A DNA stretch of 64,000 bases from Bacteroidota bacterium (lineage in GTDB: Bacteria > Bacteroidota > Bacteroidia > B-17B0 > Aurantibacillaceae). The DNA lies in contig JAJNDK010000006.1 in NCBI GenBank assembly GCA_021156365.1, forward strand, positions 310,001 through 374,000, read 5' to 3'. Position numbers and translations under genes: made by a program. The notes under the pieces were generated by a model. The model saw only the letters and a program-made list of their open reading frames with translations, did not search any database and was not told where the DNA came from. The stretch's first letter is position 1. Every line of letters starts with the position of its first letter. This document shows positions 17,579-26,744 of the stretch, in pieces.

Positions 17579-18618
17579 AACTGAATTTCTGCACACTCTT
17601 CAATACCAACTATCTGTCACGCGGAATTGCGATGTATGAGTCCCTTCAACAGCATTGCCCGGATTTTCATCTCTATGTCTACGCTTTTGACCAGAATTGC
17701 TACAACTATCTGAAAGAACTGGATCTTAAGAATCTTACGGTTATTCCGCTAAGTGAATTCGAGGATCCACAATTGCTGGAGATCAAGCCTACACGGTCTG
17801 CAGGAGAATATTGCTGGACCTGTACACCCTCCACGATATTGTATGCAATAAAGACATATGGTCTCGATCATTGTACCTATGTGGATGCAGACCTGCTTTT
17901 TTACAGCGATCCTGCGGTGCTGATTGATGAAATGAGAGAGAAAACTGTTATGATCACTGAACACCGCTATACACCTGCCTACGACCAGGCTGCAACCAGT
18001 GGAAAATATTGTGTGCAGTTTGTTACGGCACGCAATGATCCGGATGGCATAAAAGTGATGGAGTGGTGGAGAAATGCCTGCATCGACTGGTGTTATGCGC
18101 GTGCAGAAGACGGAAAATTCGGAGATCAGAAATACCTGGATAGCTGGACTTCTCAATTCTCCGGAGTTCATGAGCTGCAGCATTTGGGCGGCGGGCTGGC
18201 TCCCTGGAATGTGCAGCAATATACATTTGAAAAAAACGAAAAACACTTTACCGGGATTGAAATTTCCAGCGGTAAAAAATTTGACGTCATATTTTTCCAT
18301 TTCCACGGATTGAAATTTTATGAAGACGATATCGTATCGCTGACGGATGCCGGGTATGAGATAAGAAAGGAGGTCATTGATCTTTTTTACAGGCCTTATG
18401 TCAGGATACTGAATTCCATAGCTGGCCGAATCCGGAAATCTCATCCCGGAATGAATGCAAATGGTGTTTCGGGCAAAGCGCCGTATGGGGCTATGGGCCT
18501 TTCTACACTTGCAAACTACTACCGGCAGGGACTGAAAAGCAGCAAAAGGAATCTTAGCGGTTTACACTTGTTGAAAAAGATAAAACACCATTACTTTTTT
18601 AAGGCTGCAAAATTTTAA
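17575..18618 (+). CDS. Glycosyltransferase, GT-A type
   Basis: This 347-residue protein starts MKLNFCTLFNTNYLSRGIAM and has the donor-binding DxD in CTYVDADLLFYSDPAVLIDEM. The C-terminal half contains LHEL-like and LGGGLAPWN segments (GVHELQHLGGGLAPWNVQQY), the latter usual in nucleotide-diphospho-sugar transferases acting on hexoses. The substrate is unknown. It overlaps the previous gene by 4 bases. Confidence 0.83.
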   Translation: MKLNFCTLFNTNYLSRGIAMYESLQQHCPDFHLYVYAFDQNCYNYLKELDLKNLTVIPLSEFEDPQLLEIKPTRSAGEYCWTCTPSTILYAIKTYGLDHCTYVDADLLFYSDPAVLIDEMREKTVMITEHRYTPAYDQAATSGKYCVQFVTARNDPDGIKVMEWWRNACIDWCYARAEDGKFGDQKYLDSWTSQFSGVHELQHLGGGLAPWNVQQYTFEKNEKHFTGIEISSGKKFDVIFFHFHGLKFYEDDIVSLTDAGYEIRKEVIDLFYRPYVRILNSIAGRIRKSHPGMNANGVSGKAPYGAMGLSTLANYYRQGLKSSKRNLSGLHLLKKIKHHYFFKAAKF

Positions 18619-18650
18619 AAATGCGTACTTTAGGGGATTAAATTTACCGG

Positions 18651-19019
18651 ATGGCAAAGATTCTCGACCTGCAGACATTTACCGACAAAAGAGGAAACCT
18701 TACTGTGATCGAAAAAGTGATCCCTTTTGATATAAAGCGGCTGTTTTACATCTATGGTGTTGATGATTCCAAACGCGGTGGTCACCGGCATCACAAGACA
18801 AAGCAGGCTGCCATCTGCATTGTAGGAAGCTGTACGATCTATAACAACAATGGCAAACAAGAAGAGATCTTTGAGCTGGACAAGCCCAATAAATGTTTGC
18901 TCATCGAGCCGGAAGACTGGCATACCATGTATAATTTTTCTCCCGACGCGATCCTGATGGTACTGGCCTCCGAAAATTTTGACCAGGGAGATTATATTTT
19001 TGAACCTTATTTGAAATGA
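18651..19019 (+). CDS. fdtA: Sugar 3,4-ketoisomerase, FdtA/QdtA-type cupin
   Basis: This 122-residue single cupin has the family's histidine motif [20 protein letters not shown] and the ending [20 protein letters not shown]. FdtA-type enzymes convert dTDP-4-keto-6-deoxyglucose to the 3-keto isomer, which the next gene's product would aminate. QdtA enzymes are very similar and give the epimeric product, so the exact sugar (Fuc3N or Qui3N type) is open. It overlaps the aminotransferase gene by 4 bases. A near-consensus -7 box TACTTTAG lies at 18626-18633. Confidence 0.88.
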   Translation: MAKILDLQTFTDKRGNLTVIEKVIPFDIKRLFYIYGVDDSKRGGHRHHKTKQAAICIVGSCTIYNNNGKQEEIFELDKPNKCLLIEPEDWHTMYNFSPDAILMVLASENFDQGDYIFEPYLK

Positions 19020-20101
19020 TCGAATACGAAAATTTACATAAGCTCAACAAGCCTTTTTTTGAGGAGTATAGCAATGCTTTTAATGAGGTGATGGAAAGCG
19101 GATGGTACATCCTGGGAAAAAAAGTAGAGGAGTTTGAAAAGTCTTTTGCAGCTTTTTGTAGCACTAATTACTGCCTGGGAGTGGCAAACGGCCTGGACGC
19201 CCTTTATCTTTCGCTGAAAGCCTTTGATTTTGAGCCCGGATCTGAAGTGATCGTTCCTTCTAACACCTATATTGCTACCATTCTTTCAATCGTACAAAAC
19301 GGGCATAGACCAGTGTTGGTGGAGCCGGACATAAGTACTTTCAATATCGACCCTTCGCTGATAGAAGCTGCTATTACAAAAAAAACGAAAGCTATCATGG
19401 TCGTTCATTTGTATGGCAAGGTCTGCGATATGGATCCTATCATAGCCATTGCAAAAAAGCATGACCTGAAAATAATTGAAGACTGTGCACAATCGCATGG
19501 TGCCAAATACCGGAACAGGTTGTCCGGAAGTTTTGGAGACTATGCAGCCCACAGCTTCTACCCGACAAAAAATCTCGGAGCGATGGGCGATGCCGGCGCA
19601 GTTACCACGGCTGATGCAGAGCTTGCTCAAAAAATAAAAACACTGAGAAATTACGGCTCCGGAAAAAAATACTACAACGAAGTGATCGGTGTAAACTCCC
19701 GCCTCGATGAATTACAGGCAGCCCTTCTTTTAGTGAAATTGAAATACATTGATAAGATAAATGAACGCAAACGCAAGCTGGCCGGTATTTATCTCGAGGG
19801 ATTGAAACAGGATTTTATTAAACCTGTTGTGCATCCGGATCATTATGATGTGTACCACATATTCAACATCCGTCACCCGAAACGGGATGCACTGAAAAAA
19901 TACCTTGAAGACAATCAGATCAAAACGGAGATCCATTACCCGGTAGCGCCTGTGAAACAAGCTGCCATGAAAGGGATCCTTGATCATTTTGAAACACCCA
20001 TTGCCGAAGAGATCCACGCAACCGAGCTTAGCCTGCCTGTCTCGTATTTTCATACGGAAGCGGAGATAAGGCAGGTAGTAGAAACCATGAACAAATTCTA
20101 A
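19016..20101 (+). CDS. fdtB: dTDP-3-amino-3,6-dideoxyhexose transaminase (DegT/DnrJ/EryC1/StrS family)
   Basis: This 361-residue PLP enzyme has [17 protein letters not shown], the [12 protein letters not shown] aspartate region, and the Schiff-base lysine in [18 protein letters not shown], followed by [16 protein letters not shown]. Pairing with a FdtA/QdtA isomerase identifies it as the 3-aminotransferase of a dTDP-Fuc3N or dTDP-Qui3N path. No matching N-acyltransferase gene (FdtC type) and no rmlA/rmlB genes are in the window. The next gene starts directly after its stop codon. Confidence 0.9.
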   Translation: MIEYENLHKLNKPFFEEYSNAFNEVMESGWYILGKKVEEFEKSFAAFCSTNYCLGVANGLDALYLSLKAFDFEPGSEVIVPSNTYIATILSIVQNGHRPVLVEPDISTFNIDPSLIEAAITKKTKAIMVVHLYGKVCDMDPIIAIAKKHDLKIIEDCAQSHGAKYRNRLSGSFGDYAAHSFYPTKNLGAMGDAGAVTTADAELAQKIKTLRNYGSGKKYYNEVIGVNSRLDELQAALLLVKLKYIDKINERKRKLAGIYLEGLKQDFIKPVVHPDHYDVYHIFNIRHPKRDALKKYLEDNQIKTEIHYPVAPVKQAAMKGILDHFETPIAEEIHATELSLPVSYFHTEAEIRQVVETMNKF

Positions 20102-20860
20102 ATGCCGGTACTGTCTGTCATAACCATAAATTACAACGATGCAGCCGGGCTCGAAAAAACGATGGCGAGTATCCTGGGCCAATCGTTCAGGGACTTCGAG
20201 TATATTGTGATCGATGGAGGCTCGAAGGATGGAAGTACGGATGTTATTGAGAAATACAAGGATAAGCTCAGCTATTGGATCTCTGAAAAAGACGGCGGAA
20301 TATACAACGCACAGAACAAAGGATGGAAGAAAGCGAATGGAGAGTATTGCCTTTTCCTGAACAGTGGCGATTTTCTGGCGAGCCCGGATGTACTGGAAAA
20401 AGTGTTTGCTTCGAAACCAACAGAAGATATTGTATACGGGAATATGTATATCAATTGGGGACCGAATACAACATTAGGTGAAATGCCCGATACGATCACA
20501 TTTGAGCAGATGTTGCTGGATACGATCTGGCACCCGGTTTCCTTCATAAAGAGAGAAGTGCTGAATGCCTGCGGAGGTTATAATGAAAACTATAAAATGG
20601 TAGCGGATTATGCCTTCTTTTTTAAAGCGGTGGTTGTGAAAAATGTTTCTACGCGCCATACTCCTGTTCCGATAGCGGTATTCAATACCGAAGGCCTGAG
20701 CTCGAAGCCGGAAAAGAAACAACAGGAACTGCTCGAACGACAGGATGTTCTCCGGGAAAACCTGCCGGAAAAAGTGGCGGAATACCTTATCAGGACTGCA
20801 GCCCAGGCCCCTTCCGAAAAAAGCCTGTTCAGAAATCTATTAGCTAAATTCAGGTCATGA
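20102..20860 (+). CDS. Family 2 glycosyltransferase
   Basis: This 252-residue protein has the classical GT2 start SVITINYNDAAGLEKTMASI, VIDGGSKDGSTDVIEKY, and CLFLNSGDFLASPDVLEKVF, where a Ser-Gly-Asp stands in for the usual DxD. Members with this pattern (WcaA-like) add hexoses or amino sugars to lipid-linked glycans. The protein is short and soluble. It overlaps the next glycosyltransferase gene by 4 bases. Confidence 0.9.
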   Translation: MPVLSVITINYNDAAGLEKTMASILGQSFRDFEYIVIDGGSKDGSTDVIEKYKDKLSYWISEKDGGIYNAQNKGWKKANGEYCLFLNSGDFLASPDVLEKVFASKPTEDIVYGNMYINWGPNTTLGEMPDTITFEQMLLDTIWHPVSFIKREVLNACGGYNENYKMVADYAFFFKAVVVKNVSTRHTPVPIAVFNTEGLSSKPEKKQQELLERQDVLRENLPEKVAEYLIRTAAQAPSEKSLFRNLLAKFRS

Positions 20861-21687
20861 GCGTAAAGGTATCTGTTATCATACCCTGCTACAATAGCGC
20901 TGCGTATCTTACCGAAACGCTGGATAGTGTGATGCAGCAAACATTCACCGATTGGGAATGTATTATTGCCGATAATGCATCCACCGACACCAGTAAAGTG
21001 ATTTGCGAATCATATGTGGAAAAAGACAAGCGTTTCAGGTATCTGTACCTGGATAAAAAAGGAGTATCGCTGGCAAGGAATACGGCTATTGCTAACAGTG
21101 CAGGGCAATATATACTTCCGCTGGATGCAGATGATAAGATCCATCCGGATTATCTTGCCCGTGCAGTCGAATTGCTGGAAAAGGATAAAGACCTGAAGCT
21201 GGTGTATGCGGATGCAGAGCTGTTCGGAGCAGTGAACAAAAAGTGGACGCTTCCTGAATATAACTACCGGGACCTGCTGATCGAAAATTGTGTCTATTGC
21301 ACGGCCCTTTTTCGCAAAGTGGATTTCGAAAAGACAAAGGGCTATAATGAAAACATGGTGGAGGGATTTGAGGACTGGGACTTCTGGATAAAATTCCTCG
21401 ACGGGCAGTCGAAAGTCCATAAGATCGATGCTGTCCTGTTCTATTATAGAATACGGAAGGAATCCAGGAACAGCAGTCTCGACGAAGAGCTGCAGCGGAA
21501 ATTGAGAAAACAGATTTTTGAGAACAACAAAGAAGTATATAATAAATACATCGATGCCGATTTTATATTTGAGTTCTACAGGATCCGTGGCCGCCTCCAT
21601 GCCATAGAAAAGTCCACTGCTCTCAAAGCCGGGAAACTGCTGGTGGATCCGCTGATCGCCTTTCATAAACTAATCAGGAAACAATAA
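20857..21687 (+). CDS. Family 2 glycosyltransferase
   Basis: This 276-residue protein opens KVSVIIPCYNSAAYLTETLD and has CIIADNASTDTSKVICE, then the donor-site LPLDADDKIHPDYLARAVEL and the acceptor-side EDWDFWIKFL. This is a complete GT2 domain without membrane segments. The linkage made is unknown. The next gene begins 2 bases after its stop. Confidence 0.92.
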   Translation: MSVKVSVIIPCYNSAAYLTETLDSVMQQTFTDWECIIADNASTDTSKVICESYVEKDKRFRYLYLDKKGVSLARNTAIANSAGQYILPLDADDKIHPDYLARAVELLEKDKDLKLVYADAELFGAVNKKWTLPEYNYRDLLIENCVYCTALFRKVDFEKTKGYNENMVEGFEDWDFWIKFLDGQSKVHKIDAVLFYYRIRKESRNSSLDEELQRKLRKQIFENNKEVYNKYIDADFIFEFYRIRGRLHAIEKSTALKAGKLLVDPLIAFHKLIRKQ

Positions 21688-21689
21688 GC

Positions 21690-22565
21690 ATGAACAGTAT
21701 CTGTTTTTTTGCATCCTATTTCAATGGCGAGAGGATCCCTTATTATATAAGGTTTTACCTGCATGAGTTCAAAAAACAGTTTACAAAGGTGGTGTTTGTT
21801 TCGGGCAATCCGGTTTTGGATGAAGAAAGCAAAGCTTTCCTCACTTCTCATGATATACAGCTGATGCAGGAAAAAAACGAAGGCTTTGATTTCGGACTTT
21901 GGTACAAAGCCCTGCAGAAACACTCCATTGATACGTACGAACAGGTGGCGCTGATAAATGATTCTGCAGTTTTAGTGAAACCTCTTGATGAATTCTTTGA
22001 CTGGATGAAAACAGTGAAGGCAGATGTGTACGGAATGACGGAGTCCGCTGCGGTTTCGAGACACCTGCAATCGTATTTTTTAGTGTTGAACAAAAACACT
22101 TTACCGCTATTAAAAGACTATTTCGAAAAGAACGGGATCAAAAAGACGATCGGGGAAGTGATCAGCACATACGAAATCGGCCTGAGTACATTTCTGCTTC
22201 AAAAAGGATATCACCTCGCTGCGTATATGGGTAACAAAAACTACCGCGGAGAATTCAGTCCCTATTATTATCTGTTGAAAGATCATATCCGGCAGGGTGT
22301 GCCGCTTATAAAGAAAAAAATAATATACTCTTCTTACCGGAAACAGGAGCTGGGCACACTGGCAAGAATGAATTTTGAGACCGATCCTGAAGTATACATC
22401 GATCTGATAAAACAGGCCAATAAGGATCGGGTATTGATAGACTTTGATCGCTTGAAAAGAGACGCTGTTCAGGGCATGACAGGAAGCGACAGGTTTATGT
22501 ATGCACTGAAGAGATTGTTCTATACTATATTCAGGCCGGTATACAGGCTGATTAAAAACAAATGA
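21690..22565 (+). CDS. RgpF-like (rhamnan synthesis F) protein
   Basis: This 291-residue protein resembles the rhamnan-synthesis F family. Characteristic segments are IPYYIRFYLHEFKKQFTKVVFVS, EKNEGFDFGLWYKAL, YEQVALINDSAVLVKPLDEFF and VYGMTESAAVSRHLQSYFLVL. Members act as glycosyltransferases in rhamnose-containing polysaccharides, but the name covers proteins of unproven donor use. The product may transfer a deoxy sugar. It overlaps the GT61 gene by 4 bases. Confidence 0.8.
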   Translation: MNSICFFASYFNGERIPYYIRFYLHEFKKQFTKVVFVSGNPVLDEESKAFLTSHDIQLMQEKNEGFDFGLWYKALQKHSIDTYEQVALINDSAVLVKPLDEFFDWMKTVKADVYGMTESAAVSRHLQSYFLVLNKNTLPLLKDYFEKNGIKKTIGEVISTYEIGLSTFLLQKGYHLAAYMGNKNYRGEFSPYYYLLKDHIRQGVPLIKKKIIYSSYRKQELGTLARMNFETDPEVYIDLIKQANKDRVLIDFDRLKRDAVQGMTGSDRFMYALKRLFYTIFRPVYRLIKNK

Positions 22566-23665
22566 TAAGCAGAGTTGTAAATAAGGGCATGTACTTCATT
22601 AACCGTGCACTTGGCTCCTTCAGGGATTTCCTGGAACGCAAAGGCATTATCAAAGAGATCCCTTATAAAATTACCTGCAGCAAACCACGCATCCAATACG
22701 AACACCCGTATCCACTTAATTTCAGAGAGGAAGACAAACCATTGTTCCATAGCGAGCACAGCTATAAATCCTATAGCACAACCGACGAATGTCTGTTTGA
22801 AATGAACGATGTGTGTGTATCCATTGATGGGATCGTATTTCAGAAGCTGAAGACCTCTACCCGCGGATTGCCACATCCCGTATTCAGGAATACCTATGGA
22901 TGGCTGTATGTTATCGGGCAGCGCCTGTTCCGCAAAAGAACAAAGACCGATGCTTCCGTTTCTTATGTCCTTACATTCGATCACTGGTCAAAAATAAATT
23001 ATTATCACTGGATCGTTGATTCGCTGCCAAGGATCCTGCTTGCAAAAAAAAATAGTACGGATCCGGTATTCCTTTTGCCTGAAAATCCACCGCATTTTAT
23101 TACGGCATCCCTGAAAGAGCTTGGGATTGAGAAAGTCCGTTTCATCAGAAAGAACGAATACCTTTCCTTTGAAAAACTCTATGTGCAGCAGTATGCAGCC
23201 GCTCCGGGACAACACCATAAGCTTTTATTGGCAGAATTGCGTTCTGCCTTTTTACAGAAAAATACCAGCCCGGTTGGAACCGGAAAGATCTATGTAAGCC
23301 GTGGAAAACAGGCTGTGCGCAAAATAGCCAATGAAGATCCGCTGTTAGAGATCGTGAAAAAAGAAGGTTTCCGTGTGGTGTATTTTGAGGATCATACATT
23401 AGCAGAACAGATAGCGATCATGCGCACTGCACGTATATTGGTCTCCAGCCACGGAGCCAATATGACCAATATGTTATTTATGCCGGAAAATGCGACTATC
23501 TTTGAGCTGATCCGGAACGACCAGCCTAACTTTTGTTACTGGAGCATGAGCAACAGCCTCCGGTACAACTATTATTACCAGCTGTGTCAGGTTGCGGATA
23601 AAGATAATATTATGGTGGATGTGGAAGAATTCAAAAATAATTTGCAGGAGATACTAAAAGCATGA
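22562..23665 (+). CDS. Family 61 glycosyltransferase (DUF563)
   Basis: This 367-residue protein has the GT61 pattern: NYYHWIVDSLPRILLAKK, KIYVSRGKQAVRKIANED, and the C-terminal ARILVSSHGANMTNMLFMPE with the conserved SHGA motif. Bacterial GT61 members are found in O-antigen and capsule loci; plant relatives transfer xylose or arabinose. The donor here is unknown. It overlaps the next gene by 4 bases. Confidence 0.88.
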   Translation: MISRVVNKGMYFINRALGSFRDFLERKGIIKEIPYKITCSKPRIQYEHPYPLNFREEDKPLFHSEHSYKSYSTTDECLFEMNDVCVSIDGIVFQKLKTSTRGLPHPVFRNTYGWLYVIGQRLFRKRTKTDASVSYVLTFDHWSKINYYHWIVDSLPRILLAKKNSTDPVFLLPENPPHFITASLKELGIEKVRFIRKNEYLSFEKLYVQQYAAAPGQHHKLLLAELRSAFLQKNTSPVGTGKIYVSRGKQAVRKIANEDPLLEIVKKEGFRVVYFEDHTLAEQIAIMRTARILVSSHGANMTNMLFMPENATIFELIRNDQPNFCYWSMSNSLRYNYYYQLCQVADKDNIMVDVEEFKNNLQEILKA

Positions 23666-24678
23666 GTACGGATCTTGTCAGCATATGTATCCCTTCTTAT
23701 AACGGCGCACCTTTTTTAGAGAGGTGTATCCGGTCCTGCCTTTCCCAGACCTATCCTGAAATTGAAATTATCATCAACGACGATTGTTCTACAGACGATA
23801 CCTTTGCTCTTGCAGAAAAATGGATGCAGGAAGACAAACGTATAAAAGTCCACCGGAATACTTCGAATCTTGGCCTTGTGGGCAACTGGAATGAAACACT
23901 GTCAAAAACAAAAGGAGAATGGATCAAGATGTTGTTCCAGGATGACTGGATGGAGCCGCAGTGTATCGAAGAGATGATGAAAGCAGGAGCGGCCCTCCCG
24001 GAAAGCCTGATCGTTTCTTCCCGCAGTTATTCCTTTGCAGATGGAGTATCGGAGGAGACCAAAGCTTATTACAACAATGGTGTGCGCACGTTAAAAGCAG
24101 GAGTAACACCTGTTTATTTTTCGCCGGGGGAGATCAGCAAAGCATTTGTTGCCAACATTGGGCTCAATTTCATCGGGGAGCCTTCGCTCGTTTTTTTTCA
24201 AAAAAGGATCTTGCTAAAAGCAGGTCTGTTCGATAAAGACTTTCTTCAGCTCTGTGACCTGGAACATGCCCTGCGTATAGCTACATCTTCCGGGCTTGTG
24301 CTCATCCCCGCGCCGCTGGTACATTTTTCGGTACATACGAATTCGACCACTTCAAAAAACATATCGGTAAATACATTCCGGATCCGCTATTTTGAGGTGC
24401 CGCATCTCATTTACAAGATCCGGCAAGCGGAGATATTTAAGGAAATGCTGCAATACCTGTCGGTAGTTGATAAATGCAAATTATTCCTGTATTCAAAACT
24501 ACGCGCAATAGAAGCCAGGCAGGCAGCAGGTACCAATGGCGGATCAATAAAGGCATATGATGAGCTTGTGGAGAAATTCCCGCATATGCGTATTAGTACC
24601 TGGGACCGGGTTTTTCTCTTTCCCTTGTTTATATTTGTAAAATACAGGTTTTCGAAACAAAAAGTCAGTAAGGGTTAG
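23662..24678 (+). CDS. Family 2 glycosyltransferase
   Basis: This 338-residue protein begins with a GT2 domain: LVSICIPSYNGAPFLERCIR, IIINDDCSTDDTFALAEKW and IKMLFQDDWMEPQCIEEM, with QDD as the metal-binding site. The C-terminal 80 residues are helical and basic and may hold the protein to the membrane. It is followed 3 bases later by another glycosyltransferase gene. Confidence 0.9.
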   Translation: MSTDLVSICIPSYNGAPFLERCIRSCLSQTYPEIEIIINDDCSTDDTFALAEKWMQEDKRIKVHRNTSNLGLVGNWNETLSKTKGEWIKMLFQDDWMEPQCIEEMMKAGAALPESLIVSSRSYSFADGVSEETKAYYNNGVRTLKAGVTPVYFSPGEISKAFVANIGLNFIGEPSLVFFQKRILLKAGLFDKDFLQLCDLEHALRIATSSGLVLIPAPLVHFSVHTNSTTSKNISVNTFRIRYFEVPHLIYKIRQAEIFKEMLQYLSVVDKCKLFLYSKLRAIEARQAAGTNGGSIKAYDELVEKFPHMRISTWDRVFLFPLFIFVKYRFSKQKVSKG

Positions 24679-24681
24679 ATC

Positions 24682-25620
24682 ATGGAAGTAACAGGAAAGC
24701 CGTTGGTAAGCATAATAATTGTAAGCTACAATGTAGAACAGTTGCTGCTGGCCTGTGTCCGTTCCATAAAAAAACACTTTTCTTTTTCTTTTGAGATAAT
24801 TGTAGTCGATAATAATTCCTCCGACAATTCGATTACAGCATTACGTTCGGAAGATAAAGAGATCCGGATCATTGAAAACAAAGAGAACAAGGGCTTTTCG
24901 GAAGCCAATAACCAGGCGATCGCTCTTGCAAACGGAGAACTGATCCTTCTGTTGAATCCCGATACGGAGATCCTGGATACTTCTATAAACGACTACCTGA
25001 CTGCATTTGAAACAGCTGCCAACAAAAAACTGATCATGGGCCCTGCATTGCAAAACAGTGACGGAAGCTTTCAACATTCGGTCTGGAAATTTCCTGTGGT
25101 GTGGCAACACCTGGCAGAGCTGCTGTTTTTAAGCAGGTGGATCGATCCTTCTTTATACGATCGGGACAGTTTGTTGAAGACGTGTGAGGTTGATTTTGTT
25201 TCCGGCGCAGCATTGCTAACAAGCGCTGAGAACATGAAGGCACTGCAGGGATTGGATGCTACTCTTTTCTGGATGGATGATGCCGATATTTGTTACCGGA
25301 ATAAGATCAAGGGTGGGCAGACCTGGTATTACCCGGAATGTGTAATTCGTCATCATATCGGTCAGTCTTCCAAAAGGAACTGGAACAAAGTAATTTCCAA
25401 TCAATTGATAAGCAAGCTGAAGTTCTATAGAAAGCATGGGAACTACGGAGCATTCCTGTTTTCGGCTCTTATCTATTTCCTGCAGATCATCACCCGTATT
25501 CCTCTGTTCTTTATAGCCGGTTTTTTGAATAGTACCTATTTCAAAAAATCAAAAGCCTATGCTTATTCCTTTGGCAAATTTTTCCAATATTTACTTTTCA
25601 ATAACAAAGCTATTTCCTGA
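24682..25620 (+). CDS. Family 2 glycosyltransferase (rhamnosyltransferase-like)
   Basis: This 312-residue protein has LVSIIIVSYNVEQLLLACVRS, IIVVDNNSSDNSITAL, NKGFSEANNQAI and LILLLNPDTEIL, the set usual in WbbL-type transferases. A C-terminal hydrophobic stretch (AFLFSALIYFLQIITRIPLFFIAGF) suggests membrane association. WbbL homologues often transfer rhamnose, but the donor cannot be fixed. Its stop codon overlaps the next start (TGATG-type overlap). Confidence 0.9.
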   Translation: MEVTGKPLVSIIIVSYNVEQLLLACVRSIKKHFSFSFEIIVVDNNSSDNSITALRSEDKEIRIIENKENKGFSEANNQAIALANGELILLLNPDTEILDTSINDYLTAFETAANKKLIMGPALQNSDGSFQHSVWKFPVVWQHLAELLFLSRWIDPSLYDRDSLLKTCEVDFVSGAALLTSAENMKALQGLDATLFWMDDADICYRNKIKGGQTWYYPECVIRHHIGQSSKRNWNKVISNQLISKLKFYRKHGNYGAFLFSALIYFLQIITRIPLFFIAGFLNSTYFKKSKAYAYSFGKFFQYLLFNNKAIS

Positions 25621-26744
25621 TGAAAATACTTCTATTGTCCAACAGCGCATCCGAACATACCCAGAAATGGGCGCTGGGACTTGCACGCAATGGCATAGAA
25701 GTAGGCATCTTTAGTTTGAACCGTTCCGAAAAGAAATGGTATGAAGCTGAACCGTTGATCACCATATTGCATGAGCCCGGTGAGAATAAAGGGAATAGCC
25801 GGCTTTCCACCAAGCTCGGCTATGTTTTTTACCTACGGAAACTGAAGAAAGCGATCCGGGTATTTAAGCCGGATATCCTTCATGCGCATTATGCCACAAG
25901 CTATGGGATGTTAGGTTCCCTGTCGGAATTCAACCCTTTTGTGATCTCTGTATGGGGTTCGGATGTGTATGATTTTCCTGTAAAAAGTACTGCGCGCAGA
26001 ATAGTATTGAAAAAGATCCTTGCTTCCGCAGAGCTGATCTGTTCCACCAGCAACAGCATGAAGGATCAAACGGAGCAATATACCAAACGCCCGGTTCGGG
26101 TAGTTCCTTTTGGGATCGATCCGGCTTATTTTGCAGTGGAAAACAGGAATCATACATCCATTACGATCGGAACCATTAAATCGCTGGAAGAAAAATACGG
26201 CATCGACCTCCTGATCCGTTCATTCCTTGAAGTGCAAAAGAGATTTTCGCATATGGAGCTTAATTTGCTTATCGTTGGCGATGGGAGCAAACGAGCGGAG
26301 TATGAAAGTCTCGTACAGTCTCTTGGTATACAAAACAAGGTTACCTTTGCCGGCAGGATCCCGCATGAGCAGATCGTAGGCTATCATGATAAAATAGATA
26401 TTTTCGTAAGTCTTTCGATACTGGACAGTGAAAGTTTCGGCGTTTCATTAGTGGAAGCAATGGCGATGGCAAAACCGATCGTGGCAAGCGATGTAAGCGG
26501 CTTTAAGGAAGTGTTGGGCAATGAAGAGTGCGGAATACTTGTTCCACGGAATAGTGTCGAAGCGGCGGTTGAAGCGATAGCTGCCTACATAGCAGATCCG
26601 GAATCGGGAAAAAGAACCGGTGCTAATGCAAGAGTACGTGCTATGAAGCTTTACAATTGGAATAATAACCTGGATGAAATGATCGATATATATAGCAGTT
26701 TGAACACTAAAAAAAAGAGCAGCAAAAGCCATGTTGGGCATTGA
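25620..26744 (+). CDS. Family 4 glycosyltransferase
   Basis: This 374-residue GT-B protein has DILHAHYATSYGMLGSL, FVISVWGSDVYDFPVK, then in the C-terminal half NLLIVGDGSKRAEYESL and the donor-site SLSILDSESFGVSLVEAMAM followed by PIVASDVSGFKEVL (the E-x7-E-like motif). These are standard GT4 features. It overlaps the O-antigen ligase-like gene by 14 bases. Confidence 0.92.
   Translation: MKILLLSNSASEHTQKWALGLARNGIEVGIFSLNRSEKKWYEAEPLITILHEPGENKGNSRLSTKLGYVFYLRKLKKAIRVFKPDILHAHYATSYGMLGSLSEFNPFVISVWGSDVYDFPVKSTARRIVLKKILASAELICSTSNSMKDQTEQYTKRPVRVVPFGIDPAYFAVENRNHTSITIGTIKSLEEKYGIDLLIRSFLEVQKRFSHMELNLLIVGDGSKRAEYESLVQSLGIQNKVTFAGRIPHEQIVGYHDKIDIFVSLSILDSESFGVSLVEAMAMAKPIVASDVSGFKEVLGNEECGILVPRNSVEAAVEAIAAYIADPESGKRTGANARVRAMKLYNWNNNLDEMIDIYSSLNTKKKSSKSHVGH

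Noticed and set aside
17749-18444. Reverse-strand frame of 231 codons
   Set aside because: It is antisense to a glycosyltransferase gene; cysteine- and histidine-rich composition is typical of shadow frames.
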